From Osmia lignaria lignaria (taxonomy: Eukaryota; Arthropoda; Insecta; Hymenoptera; Megachilidae): 64,000 nucleotides of DNA. The position numbers and the translations under genes were made by a program. The notes below the pieces were generated by a model. The model had not been told where the DNA came from, made no database searches, and worked only from the letters and a program-made list of their open reading frames with translations. Location of the stretch: positions 20,026,001-20,090,000 of the forward strand of contig NW_027478162.1 of NCBI RefSeq assembly GCF_051020975.1. The letters run 5' to 3'. Shown in pieces: positions 20,472-33,673 of the stretch. Position 1 is the first letter of the stretch. Each line of letters begins with the position of its first letter.

Positions 20472-23047
20472 TCAGAAGCGTAGTTTTCGAGATATATCGA
20501 GATATTTAATAGTTCCGAAGCCGCACCAACATAATAGAGATACAGAAACACCGTGGCCCCTTTCTTTGAGATAACTCTGCACTAGTGCGAGCCGCAAATG
20601 CCACTTCCAGCTTAGCTGTGCAGAAGAAGAACAACAAGAAGAAGAAATATCTCGAAATATGTCCGTCATGCCCCTTCCCTTCAGATATATCTGCAAATAT
20701 CTCGGAAACGAAGCGAGCTATGGCAAAATGCTAAGAGACCTTTTTTGTAGAGAATTATGTTTCCTACAATTTATGTTCTATGATATTTTTTGATCAGAAG
20801 CGTAGTTTTCGAGATATATCGAGATATTTAAAAGTTCCGAAGCCGCACCAACATAATAGAGATACAGAAACACCGTGGCCCCTTTCTTTGAGATAACTCT
20901 GCACTAGTGCGAGCCGCAAATGCCACTTCCAGCTTAGCTGTGCAGAAGAAGAACAACAAGAAGAAGAAATATCTCGAAATATGTCCGTCATGCCCCTTCC
21001 CTTCAGATATATCTGCAAATATCTCGGAAACGAAGCGAGCTATGGCAAAATGTTAAGAGACCTTTTTTGTAGAGAATTAAGTTTCCTACTTTTTATGTTC
21101 TATGATATTTTTTGATCAGATGCGTAGTTCTCGAGATATATCAAGATATTTAAAAGTTCCGAAGCCGCACCAACATAATAGAGATACAGAAACACCGTCG
21201 CCCCTTTCTTTGAGATAACTTTGCACTATTGCGAGCTGTAAATGCCACTTCCAGCTTAGCTGTGCAGAAGAGGTACAACAAGAAGAAGAAATATCTCGAA
21301 ATATGTCCGTCAGGCCCCTTCCCTTGAGATATATCTGCAAATATCTCGGAAACGAAGCGAGCTATGGCAAAATGTTAAGAGACCTTTTTTGTAGAGAATT
21401 AAGTTTCCTACAATTTATGTTCTATGATATTTTTTGATCAGAAGCGTAGTTTTCGAGATATATAGAGATATTTAAAAGTTCCGAAGCCGCACCAACATAA
21501 TAGAGATACAGAAACACCGTGGCCCCTTTCTTTGAGATAACTCTGCACTAGTGCGAGCCGCAAATGCCACTTCCAGCTTAGCTGTGCAGAAGAAGAACAA
21601 CAAGAAGAAGAAATATCTCGAAATATGTCCGTCAGGCCCCTTCCCTTGAGATAAACCTGCAAATATCTCGGAAACGAAGAGAGCTATGGCAAAATGTTAA
21701 GAGACCTTTTTTGTAGACAATTAAGTTTCCTACTTTTTATGTTCTATGATATTTTTTGATCAGAAGCGTAGTTTTCGAGATATATCGAGATATTTAATAG
21801 TTCCGAAGCCGCACCAACATAATAGAGATACAGAAACACCGTGGCCCCTTTCTTTGAGATAACTCTGCACTAGTGCGAGCCGCAAATGCCACTTCCAGCT
21901 TAGCTGTGCAGAAGAAGAACAACAAGAAGAAGAAATATCTCGAAATATGTCCGTCATGCCCCTTCCCTTCAGATATATCTGCAAATATCTCGGAAACGAA
22001 GCGAGCTATGGCAAAATGCTAAGAGACCTTTTTTGTAGAGAATTATGTTTCCTACAATTTATGTTCTATGATATTTTTTGATCAGAAGCGTAGTTTTCGA
22101 GATATATCGAGATATTTAAAAGTTCCGAAGCCGCACCAACATAATAGAGATACAGAAACACCGTGGCCCCTTTCTTTGAGATAACTCTGCACTAGTGCGA
22201 GCCGCAAATGCCACTTCCAGCTTCGCTGTGCAGAAGAAGAACAACAAGAAGAAGAAATATCTCGAAATATGTCCGTCATGCCCCTTCCCTTCAGATATAT
22301 CTGCAAATATCTCGGAAACGAAGCGAGCTATGGCAAAATGTTAAGAGACCTTTTTTGTAGAGAATTAAGTTTCCTACTTTTTATGTTCTATGATATTTTT
22401 TGATCAGATGCGTAGTTCTCGAGATATATCAAGATATTTAAAAGTTCCGAAGCCGCACCAACATAATAGAGATACAGAAACACCGTCGCCCCTTTCTTTG
22501 AGATAACTCTGCACTAGTGCGAGCCGCAAATGCCACTTCCAGCTTAGCTGTGCAGAAGAAGAACAACAAGAAGAAGAAATATCTCGAAATATGTCCGTCA
22601 GGCCCCTTCCCTTGAGATAAATCTGCAAATATCTCGGAAACGAAGCGAGCTATGGCAAAATGTTAAGAGACCTTTTTTGTAGAGAATTAAGTTTCCTACT
22701 TTTTATGTTCTATGATATTTTTTGATCAGATGCGTAGTTCTCGAGATATATCAAGATATTTAAAAGTTCCGAAGCCGCACCATCATAATAGAGATACAGA
22801 AACACCGTGGCCCCTTTCTTTGAGATAACTCTGCACTAGTGCGAGCCGCAAATGCCACTTCCAGCTTAGCTGTGCAGAAGAAGAACAACAAGAAGAAGAA
22901 ATATCTCGAAATATGTCCGTCATGCCCCTTCCCTTCAGATATATCTGCAAATATCTCGGAAACGAAGCGAGCTATGGCAAAATGTTAACAGACCTTTTTT
23001 GTAGAGAATTAAGTTTCCTACTTTTTATGTTCTATGATATTTTTTGA
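20472..23047. repeat. 4-monomer pattern, one full and one altered copy (1,288-bp offset)
   Basis: The monomers at 20,472 and 20,794 (ATTTAATAGTTCC, then GTCATGCCCC with TTCAGATATATC) are repeated at 21,760 and 22,082. The third and fourth positions differ between the two rounds. This block contains the first GTCGCCCC variant (near 21,197), which is common further right and absent to the left. The final monomer (22,726) has ACCATCATAAT, found in no other copy. Confidence 0.8.
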
Positions 23048-23691
23048 TCAGATGCGTAGTTCTCGAGATATATCAAGATATTTAAAAGTTCCGAAGCCGC
23101 ACCAACATAATAGAGATACAGAAACACCGTCGCCCCTTTCTTTGAGATAACTTTGCACTATTGCGAGCTGTAAATGCCACTTCCAGCTTAGCTGTGCAGA
23201 AGAAGTACAACAAGAAGAAGAAATATCTCGAAATATGTCCGTCAGGCCCCTTCCCTTGAGATAAATCTGCAAATATCTCGGAAACGAAGCGAGCTATGGC
23301 AAAATGTTAAGAGACGTTTTTTGCAGAGAATTATGTTTCCTACAATTTATGTTCTATGATATTTTTTGATCACAAGCGTAGTTTTCGAGATATATCGAGA
23401 TATTTAAAAGTTCCGAAGCCGCACCAACATAATAGAGATACAGAAACACCGTGGCCCCTTTCTTTGAGATAACTCTGCACTAGTGCGAGCCGCAAATGCC
23501 ACTTCCAGCTTAGCTGTGCAGAAGAAGAACAACAAGAAGAAGAAATATCTCGAAATATGTCCGTCAGGCCCCTTCCCTTGAGATAAATCTGCAAATATCT
23601 CGGAAACGAAGCGAGCTATGGCAAAATGTTAAGAGACCTTTTTTGTAGAGAATTAAGTTTCCTACTTTTTATGTTCTATGATACTTTTTGA
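23048..23691. repeat. Two monomers, start of the right-hand variant set
   Basis: First is a GTCGCCCC / AGAAGTACAAC type and second a GATCACAAGCG type. This ordered pair recurs many times later (for example at 36,250, 39,148, 44,944, 46,232, 48,164, 49,774 and 53,960) and never to the left. A private TTGCAGAGAATT change is near 23,322. Confidence 0.78.
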
Positions 23692-26600
23692 TCAGATGCG
23701 TAGTTCTCGAGATATATCAAGATATTTAAAAGTTCCGAAGCCGCACCAACATAATAGAGATACAGAAACACCGTGGCCCCTTTCTTTGAGATAACGCTGC
23801 ACTAGTGCGAGCCGCAAATGCCACTTCCAGCTTAGCTGTGCAGAAGAAGAACAACAAGAAGAAGAAATATCTCGAAATATGTCCGTCAGGCCCCTTCCCT
23901 TGAGATAAATCTGCAAATATCTCGGAAACGAAGCGAGCTATGGCAAAATGTTAACAGACCTTTTTTGTAGAGAATTAAGTTTCCTACTTTTTATGTTCTA
24001 TGATATTTTTTGATCAGATGCGTAGTTCTCGAGATATATCAAGATATTTAAAAGTTCCGAAGCCGCACCAACATAATAGAGATACAGAAACACCGTCGCC
24101 CCTTTCTTTGAGATAACTTTGCACTATTGCGAGCTGTAAATGCCACTTCCAGCTTAGCTGTGCAGAAGAAGTACAACAAGAAGAAGAAATATCTCGAAAT
24201 ATGTCCGTCAGGCCCCTTCCCTTGACATATATCTGCAAATATCTCGGAAACGAAGCGAGCTATGGCAAAATGTGAAGAGACCTTTTTTGTAGAGAATTAA
24301 GTTTCCTACTTTTTATGTTCTATGATATTTTTTGATCAGATGCGCAGTTCTCGAGATATATCAAGATATTTAAAACTTCCCAAGCCGCACCAACATAATA
24401 GAGATACAGAAACACCGTGGCCCCTTTCTTTGAGATAACTCTGCACTATTGCGAGCTGCAAATGCCACTTCCAGCTTAGCTGTGCAGAAGAAGAACAACA
24501 AGAAGAAGAAACATCTCGAAATATGTCCGTCAGGCCCTTTCCCTTCAGATAAATCTGCAAATATCTCGGAAACGAAGCGAGCTATGGCAAAATGCTAAGA
24601 GACCTTTTTTGTAGAGAATTATGTTTCCTACAATTTATGTTCTATGATATTTTTTGATCAGAAGCGTAGTTCTCGAGATATATCGAGATATTTAAAAGTT
24701 CCGAAGCCGCACCAACATAATAGAGATACAGAAACACCGTGGCCCCTTTCTTTGAGATAACTCTGCACTAGTGCGAGCCGCAAATGCCACTTCCAGCTTA
24801 GCTGTGCAGAAGAAGAACAACAAGAAGAAGAAATATCTCGAAATATGTCCGTCAGGCCCCTTCCCTTGAGATAAATCTGCAAATATCTCGGAAACGAAGC
24901 GAGCTATGGCAAAATGTTAAGAGACCTTTTTTGTAGAGAATTATGTTTCCTACTTTTTATGTTCTATGATATTTTTTGATCAGATGCGTAGTTCTCGAGA
25001 TATATCAAGATATTTAAAAGTTCCGAAGCCGCACCAACATAATAGAGATACAGAAACACCGTGGCCCCTTTCTCTGAGATAACTCTGCACTAGTGCGAGC
25101 CGCAAATGCCACTTCCAGCTTAGCTGTGCAGAAGAAGAACAACAAGAAGAAGAAATATCTCGAAATATGTCCGTCAGGCCCCTTCCCTTGAGATAAATCT
25201 GCAAATATCTCGGAAACGAAGCGAGCTATGGCAAAATGTTAAGAGACCTTTTTTGTAGAGAATTAAGTTTCCTACTTTTTATGTTCTATGATACTTTTTG
25301 ATCAGATGCGTAGTTCTCGAGATATATCAAGATATTTAAAAGTTCCGAAGCCGCACCAACATAATAGAGATACAGAAACACCGTGGCCCCTTTCTTTGAG
25401 ATAACGCTGCACTAGTGCGAGCCGCAAATGCCACTTCCAGCTTAGCTGTGCAGAAGAAGAACAACAAGAAGAAGAAATATCTCGAAATATGTCCGTCAGG
25501 CCCCTTCCCTTGAGATAAATCTGCAAATATCTCGGAAACGAAGCGAGCTATGGCAAAATGTTAACAGACCTTTTTTGTAGAGAATTAAGTTTCCTACTTT
25601 TTATGTTCTATGATATTTTTTGATCAGATGCGTAGTTCTCGAGATATATCAAGATATTTAAAAGTTCCGAAGCCGCACCAACATAATAGAGATACAGAAA
25701 CACCGTCGCCCCTTTCTTTGAGATAACTTTGCACTATTGCGAGCTGTAAATGCCACTTCCAGCTTAGCTGTGCAGAAGAAGTACAACAAGAAGAAGAAAT
25801 ATCTCGAAATATGTCCGTCAGGCCCCTTCCCTTGACATATATCTGCAAATATCTCGGAAACGAAGCGAGCTATGGCAAAATGTGAAGAGACCTTTTTTGT
25901 AGAGAATTAAGTTTCCTACTTTTTATGTTCTATGATATTTTTTGATCAGATGCGCAGTTCTCGAGATATATCAAGATATTTAAAACTTCCGAAGCCGCAC
26001 CAACATAATAGAGATACAGAAACACCGTGGCCCCTTTCTTTGAGATAACTCTGCACTATTGCGAGCTGCAAATGCCACTTCCAGCTTAGCTGTGCAGAAG
26101 AAGAACAACAAGAAGAAGAAACATCTCGAAATATGTCCGTCAGGCCCTTTCCCTTCAGATAAATCTGCAAATATCTCGGAAACGAAGCGAGCTATGGCAA
26201 AATGCTAAGAGACCTTTTTTGTAGAGAATTATGTTTCCTACAATTTATGTTCTATGATATTTTTTGATCAGAAGCGTAGTTCTCGAGATATATCGAGATA
26301 TTTAAAAGTTCCGAAGCCGCACCAACATAATAGAGATACAGAAACACCGTGGCCCCTTTCTTTGAGATAACTCTGCACTAGTGCGAGCCGCAAATGCCAC
26401 TTCCAGCTTAGCTGTGCAGAAGAAGAACAACAAGAAGAAGAAATATCTCGAAATATGTCCGTCAGGCCCCTTCCCTTGAGATAAATCTGCAAATATCTCG
26501 GAAACGAAGCGAGCTATGGCAAAATGTTAAGAGACCTTTTTTGTAGAGAATTATGTTTTCTACTTTTTATGTTCTATGATATTTTTTGATCAGATGCGTA

Positions 26601-26911
26601 GTTCTCGAGATATATCAAGATATTTAAAAGTTCCGAAGCCGCACCAACATAATAGAGATACAGAAACACCGTGGCCCCTTTCTCTGAGATAACTCTGCAC
26701 TAGTGCGAGCCGCAAATGCCACTTCCAGCTTAGCTGTGCAGAAGAAGAACAACAAGAAGAAGAAATATCTCGAAATATGTCCGTCAGGCCCCTTCCCTTG
26801 AGATAAATCTGCAAATATCTCGGAAACGAAGCGAGCTATGGCAAAATGTTAAGAGACCTTTTTTGTAGAGAATTAAGTTTCCTACTTTTTATGTTCTATG
26901 ATATTTTTTGA
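23692..26911. repeat. 5-monomer higher-order repeat, two copies (1,610 bp each)
   Basis: Monomers at 23,692, 24,014, 24,336, 24,658 and 24,980 reappear in the same order at 25,302, 25,624, 25,946, 26,268 and 26,590. Shared private variants are ATGATACTTTTTG (23,681 and 25,291), AATGTGAAGAG (near 24,271 and 25,881), GAAACATCTCG (near 24,509 and 26,119) and TTTCTCTGAGAT (near 25,072 and 26,682). The copies differ at TTCCCAAGCC against TTCCGAAGCC (24,380 region) and ATGTTTCC against ATGTTTTC (26,554 region). Confidence 0.9.
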
Positions 26912-27877
26912 TCAGATGCGTAGTTCTCGAGATATATCAAGATATTTAAAAGTTCCGAAGCCGCACCAACATAATAGAGATACAGAAACACCGTGGCCCC
27001 TTTCTCTGAGATAACTCTGCACTAGTGCGAGCCGCAAATGCCACTTCCAGCTTAGCTGTGCAGAAGAAGAACAACAAGAAGAAGAAATATCTCGAAATAT
27101 GTCCGTCAGGCCCCTTCCCTTGAGATAAATCTGCAAATATCTCGGAAACAAAGCGAGCTATGGCAAAATGTTAAGAGACCTTTTTTGTAGAGAATTAAGT
27201 TTCCTACTTTTTATGTTCTATGATATTTTTTGATCAGATGCGTAGTTCTCGAGATATATCAAGATATGTAAAAGTTCCGAAGCCGCACCAACATAATAGA
27301 GATACAGAAACACCGTGGCCCCTTTCTTTGAGATAACTCTGCACTAGTGCGAGCCGCAAATGCCACTTCCAGCATAGCTGTGCAGAAGAAGAACAACAAG
27401 AAGAAGAAATATCTCGAAATATGTCCGTCAGGCCCCTTCCCTTGAGATAAATCTGCAAATATCTCGGAAACGAAGCGAGCTATGGCAAAATGTTAAGAGA
27501 CCTTTTTTGTAGAGAATTAAGTTTCCTACTTTTTATGTTCTATGATATTTTTTGATCAGATGCGCAGTTCTCGAGATATATCAAGATATTTAAAAGTTCC
27601 GAAGCCGCACCAACATAATAGAGATACAGAAACACCGTGGCCCCTTTCTTTGAGATAACTCTGCACTATTGCGAGCTGCAAATGCCACTTCCAGCTTAGC
27701 TGTGCAGAAGAAGAACAACAAGAAGAAGAAACATCTCGAAATATGTCCGTCAGGCCCTTTCCCTTCAGATAAATCTGCAAATATCTCGGAAACGAAGCGA
27801 GCTATGGCAAAATGCTAAGAGACCTTTTTTGTAGAGAATTATGTTTCCTACAATTTATGTTCTATGATATTTTTTGA
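26912..27877. repeat. Three junction monomers, including a tandem single-monomer copy
   Basis: The monomer at 26,912 repeats the TTTCTCTGAGAT type of 26,590 immediately next to it, so one monomer has been duplicated. It has a private GGAAACAAAGCG change. The next (27,234) combines GATATGTAAAAG and CCAGCATAGC, variants that otherwise sit in two separate adjacent monomers. The third (27,556) is a GAAACATCTCG type. Confidence 0.8.
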
Positions 27878-30800
27878 TCAGAAGCGTAGTTTTCGAGATA
27901 TATCGAGATATTTAAAAGTTCCGAAGCCGCACCAACATAATAGAGATACAGAAACACCGTGGCCCCTTTCTTTGAGATAACTCTGCACTAGTGCGAGCCG
28001 CAAATGCCACTTCCAGCTTAGCTGTGCAGAAGAAGAACAACAAGAAGAAGAAATATCTCGAAATATGTCCGTCAGGCCCCTTCCCTTGAGATAAATCTGC
28101 AAATATCTCGGAAACGAAGCGAGCTATGGCAAAATGTTAAGAGACCTTTTTTGTAGAGAATTAAGTTTCCTACTTTTTATGTTCTATGATATTTTTTGAT
28201 CAGATGCGTAGTTCTCGAGATATATCAAGATATTTAAAAGTTCCGAAGCCGCACCAACATAATAGAGATACAGAAACACCGTGGCCCCTTTCTTTGAGAT
28301 AACTCTGCACTAGTGCGAGCCGCAAATGCCACTTCCAGCTTAGCTGTGCAGAAGAAGAACAACAAGAAGAAGAAATATCTCGAAATATGTCCGTCAGGCC
28401 CCTTCCCTTGAGATAAATCTGCAAATATCTCGGAAACGAAGCGAGCTATGGCAAAATGTTAAGAGACCTTTTTTGTAGAGAATTAAGTTTCCTACTTTTT
28501 ATGTTCTATGATATTTTTTGATCAGATGCGTAGTTCTCGAGATATATCAAGATATGTAAAAGTTCCGAAGCCGCACCAACATAATAGAGATACAGAAACA
28601 CCGTGGCCCCTTTCTTTGAGATAACTCTGCACTAGTGCGAGCCGCAAATGCCACTTCCAGCTTAGCTGTGCAGAAGAAGAACAACAAGAAGAAGAAATAT
28701 CTCGAAATATGTCCGTCAGGCCCCTTCCCTTGAGATAAATCTGCAAATATCTCGGAAACGAAGCGAGCTATGGCAAAATGTTAAGAGACCTTTTTTGTAG
28801 AGAATTAAGTTTCCTACTTTTTATGTTCTATGATATTTTTTGATCAGATGCGTAGTTCTCGAGATATATCAAGATATTTAAAAGTTTCGAAGCCGCACCA
28901 ACATAATAGAGATACAGAAACACCGTGGCCCCTTTCTTTGAGATAACTCTGCACTAGTGCGAGCCGCAAATGCCACTTCCAGCATAGCTGTGCAGAAGAA
29001 GAACAACAAGAAGAAGAAATATCTCGAAATATGTCCGTCAGGCCCCTTCCCTTGAGATAAATCTGCAAATATCTCGGAAACGAAGCGAGCTATGGCAAAA
29101 TGCTAAGAGACCTTTTTTGTAGAGAATTATGTTTCCTACAATTTATGTTCTATGATATTTTTTGATCAGAAGCGTAGTTTTCGAGATATATCGAGATATT
29201 TAAAAGTTCCGAAGCCGCACCAACATAATAGAGATACAGAAACACCGTGGCCCCTTTCTTTGAGATAACTCTGCACTAGTGCGAGCCGCAAATGCCACTT
29301 CCAGCTTAGCTGTGCAGAAGAAGAACAACAAGAAGAAGAAATATCTCGAAATATGTCCGTCAGGCCCCTTCCCTTGAGATAAATCTGCAAATATCTCGGA
29401 AACGAAGCGAGCTATGGCAAAATGTTAAGAGACCTTTTTTGTAGAGAATTAAGTTTCCTACTTTTTATGTTCTATGATATTTTTTGATCAGATGCGTAGT
29501 TCTCGAGATATATCAAGATATTTAAAAGTTCCGAAGCCGCACCAACATAATAGAGATACAGAAACACCGTGGCCCCTTTCTTTGAGATAACTCTGCACTA
29601 GTGCGAGCCGCAAATGCCACTTCCAGCTTAGCTGTGCAGAAGAAGAACAACAAGAAGAAGAAATATCTCGAAATATGTCCGTCAGGCCCCTTCCCTTGAG
29701 ATAAATCTGCAAATATCTCGGAAACGAAGCGAGCTATGGCAAAATGTTAAGAGACCTTTTTTGTAGAGAATTAAGTTTCCTACTTTTTATGTTCTATGAT
29801 ATTTTTTGATCAGATGCGTAGTTCTCGAGATATATCAAGATATGTAAAAGTTCCGAAGCCGCACCAACATAATAGAGATACAGAAACACCGTGGCCCCTT
29901 TCTTTGAGATAACTCTGCACTAGTGCGAGCCGCAAATGCCACTTCCAGCTTAGCTGTGCAGAAGAAGAACAACAAGAAGAAGAAATATCTCGAAATATGT
30001 CCGTCAGGCCCCTTCCCTTGAGATAAATCTGCAAATATCTCGGAAACGAAGCGAGCTATGGCAAAATGTTAAGAGACCTTTTTTGTAGAGAATTAAGTTT
30101 CCTACTTTTTATGTTCTATGATATTTTTTGATCAGATGCGTAGTTCTCGAGATATATCAAGATATTTAAAAGTTTCGAAGCCGCACCAACATAATAGAGA
30201 TACAGAAACACCGTGGCCCCTTTCTTTGAGATAACTCTGCACTAGTGCGAGCCGCAAATGCCACTTCCAGCATAGCTGTGCAGAAGAAGAACAACAAGAA
30301 GAAGAAATATCTCGAAATATGTCCGTCAGGCCCCTTCCCTTGAGATAAATCTGCAAATATCTCGGAAACGAAGCGAGCTATGGCAAAATCTTAAGAGACC
30401 TTTTTTGTAGAGAATTATGTTTCCTACAATTTATGTTCTATGATATTTTTTGATCAGAAGCGTAGTTTTCGAGATATATCGAGATATTTAAAAGTTCCGA
30501 AGCCGCACCAACATAATAGAGATACAGAAACACCGTGGCCCCTTTCTTTGAGATAACTCTGCACTAGTGCGAGCCGCAAATGCCACTTCCAGCTTAGCTG
30601 TGCAGAAGAAGAACAACAAGAAGAAGAAATATCTCGAAATATGTCCGTCAGGCCCCTTCCCTTGAGATATATCTGCAAATATCTCGGAAACGAAGCGAGC
30701 TATGGCAAAATGTTAAGAGACCTTTTTTGTAGAGAATTAAGTTTCCTACTTTTTATGTTCTATGATATTTTTTGATCAGATGCGTAGTTCTCGAGATATA

Positions 30801-33673
30801 TCAAGATATTTAAAAGTTCCGAAGCCGCACCAACATAATAGAGATACAGAAACACCGTGGCCCCTTTCTTTGAGATAACTCTGCACTAGTGCGAGCCGCA
30901 AATGCCACTTCCAGCTTAGCTGTGCAGAAGAAGTACAACAAGAAGAAGAAATATCTCGAAATATGTCCGTCAGGCCCCTTCCCTTGACATATATCTGCAA
31001 ATATCTCGGAAACGAAGCGAGCTATGGCAAAATGTTAAGAGACCTTTTTTGTAGAGAATTAAGTTTCCTACTTTTTATGTTCTATGATATTTTTTGATCA
31101 GATGCGCAGTTCTCGAGATATATCAAGATATTTAAAACTTCCGAAGCCGCACCAACATAATAGAGATACAGAAACACCGTGGCCCCTTTCTTTGAGATAA
31201 CTCTGCACTATTGCGAGCTGCAAATGCCACTTCCAGCTTAGCTGTGCAGAAGAAGAACAACAAGAAGAAGAAACATCTCGAAATATGTCCGTCAGGCCCT
31301 TTCCCTTCAGATAAATCTGCAAATATCTCGGAAACGAAGCGAGCTATGGCAAAATGCTAAGAGACCTTTTTTGTAGAGAATTATGTTTCCTACAATTTAT
31401 GTTCTATGATATTTTTTGATCAGAAGCGTAGTTTTCGAGATATATCGAGATATTTAAAAGTTCCGAAGCCGCACCAACATAATAGAGATACAGAAACACC
31501 GTGGCCCCTTTCTTTGAGATAACTCTGCACTAGTGCGAGCCGCAAATGCCACTTCCAGCTTAGCTGTGCAGAAGAAGAACAACAAGAAGAAGAAATATCT
31601 CGAAATATGTCCGTCAGGCCCCTTCCCTTGAGATAAATCTGCAAATATCTCGGAAACGAAGCGAGCTATGGCAAAATGTTAAGAGACCTTTTTTGTAGAG
31701 AATTAAGTTTCCTACTTTTTATGTTCTATGATATTTTTTGATCAGATGCGTAGTTCTCGAGATATATCAAGATATTTAAAAGTTCCGAAGCCGCACCAAC
31801 ATAATAGAGATACAGAAACACCGTGGCCCCTTTCTTTGAGATAACTCTGCACTAGTGCGAGCCGCAAATGCCACTTCCAGCTTAGCTGTGCAGAAGAAGA
31901 ACAACAAGAAGAAGAAATATCTCGAAATATGTCCGTCAGGCCCCTTCCCTTGAGATAAATCTGCAAATATCTCGGAAACGAAGCGAGCTATGGCAAAATG
32001 TTAAGAGACCTTTTTTGTAGAGAATTAAGTTTCCTACTTTTTATGTTCTATGATATTTTTTGATCAGATGCGTAGTTCTCGAGATATATCAAGATATGTA
32101 AAAGTTCCGAAGCCGCACCAACATAATAGAGATACAGAAACACCGTGGCCCCTTTCTTTGAGATAACTCTGCACTAGTGCGAGCCGCAAATGCCACTTCC
32201 AGCTTAGCTGTGCAGAAGAAGAACAACAAGAAGAAGAAATATCTCGAAATATGTCCGTCAGGCCCCTTCCCTTGAGATAAATCTGCAAATATCTCGGAAA
32301 CGAAGCGAGCTATGGCAAAATGTTAAGAGACCTTTTTTGTAGAGAATTAAGTTTCCTACTTTTTATGTTCTATGATATTTTTTGATCAGATGCGTAGTTC
32401 TCGAGATATATCAAGATATTTAAAAGTTTCGAAGCCGCACCAACATAATAGAGATACAGAAACACCGTGGCCCCTTTCTTTGAGATAACTCTGCACTAGT
32501 GCGAGCCGCAAATGCCACTTCCAGCATAGCTGTGCAGAAGAAGAACAACAAGAAGAAGAAATATCTCGAAATATGTCCGTCAGGCCCCTTCCCTTGAGAT
32601 AAATCTGCAAATATCTCGGAAACGAAGCGAGCTATGGCAAAATGCTAAGAGACCTTTTTTGTAGAGAATTATGTTTCCTACAATTCATGTTCTATGATAT
32701 TTTTTGATCAGAAGCGTAGTTTTCGAGATATATCGAGATATTTAAAAGTTCCGAAGCCGCACCAACATAATAGAGATACAGAAACACCGTGGCCCCTTTC
32801 TTTGAGATAACTCTGCACTAGTGCGAGCCGCAAATGCCACTTCCAGCTTAGCTGTGCAGAAGAAGAACAACAAGAAGAAGAAATATCTCGAAATATGTCC
32901 GTCAGGCCCCTTCCCTTGAGATATATCTGCAAATATCTCGGAAACGAAGCGAGCTATGGCAAAATGTTAAGAGACCTTTTTTGTAGAGAATTAAGTTTCC
33001 TACTTTTTATGTTCTATGATATTTTTTGATCAGATGCGTAGTTCTCGAGATATATCAAGATATTTAAAAGTTCCGAAGCCGCACCAACATAATAGAGATA
33101 CAGAAACACCGTGGCCCCTTTCTTTGAGATAACTCTGCACTAGTGCGAGCCGCAAATGCCACTTCCAGCTTAGCTGTGCAGAAGAAGAACAACAAGAAGA
33201 AGAAATATCTCGAAATATGTCCGTCAGGCCCCTTCCCTTGAGATAAATCTGCAAATATCTCGGAAACGAAGCGAGCTATGGCAAAATGTTAAGAGACCTT
33301 TTTTGTAGAGAATTAAGTTTCCTACTTTTTATGTTCTATGATATTTTTTGATCAGATGCGTAGTTCTCGAGATATATCAAGATATGTAAAAGTTCCGAAG
33401 CCGCACCAACATAATAGAGATACAGAAACACCGTGGCCCCTTTCTTTGAGATAACTCTGCACTAGTGCGAGCCGCAAATGCCACTTCCAGCTTAGCTGTG
33501 CAGAAGAAGAACAACAAGAAGAAGAAATATCTCGAAATATGTCCGTCAGGCCCCTTCCCTTGAGATAAATCTGCAAATATCTCGGAAACGAAGCGAGCTA
33601 TGGCAAAATGTTAAGAGACCTTTTTTGTAGAGAATTAAGTTTCCTACTTTTTATGTTCTATGATATTTTTTGA
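27878..33673. repeat. 4-monomer higher-order repeat array (1,288-bp unit)
   Basis: The unit is: an AGAAGCG/TTTTCGAG monomer; a common AGATGCG monomer; a monomer with GATATGTAAAAG; and one with AAAGTTTCGAAG plus CCAGCATAGC. Complete units start at 27,878, 29,166 and 31,420. A three-monomer remnant starts at 32,708. At 30,454 the first monomer is followed by two monomers of other types (30,776 and 31,098) instead of the expected three, after which the regular order resumes. Copies of the unit are nearly identical by eye. Confidence 0.88.
30776..31419. repeat. Foreign monomer pair inside the 4-monomer array
   Basis: The first monomer has the ordinary left half (GTGGCCCC, CACTAGTGC) but AGAAGTACAAC and TTGACATATATC in its right half. 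The second has GATGCGCAG, TTTAAAACTTCC and GAAACATCTCG. This pair is typical of the 5-monomer unit at 24,014-24,657 and 25,624-26,267. It replaces three of the four members of one round of the 1,288-bp unit. Confidence 0.82.
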
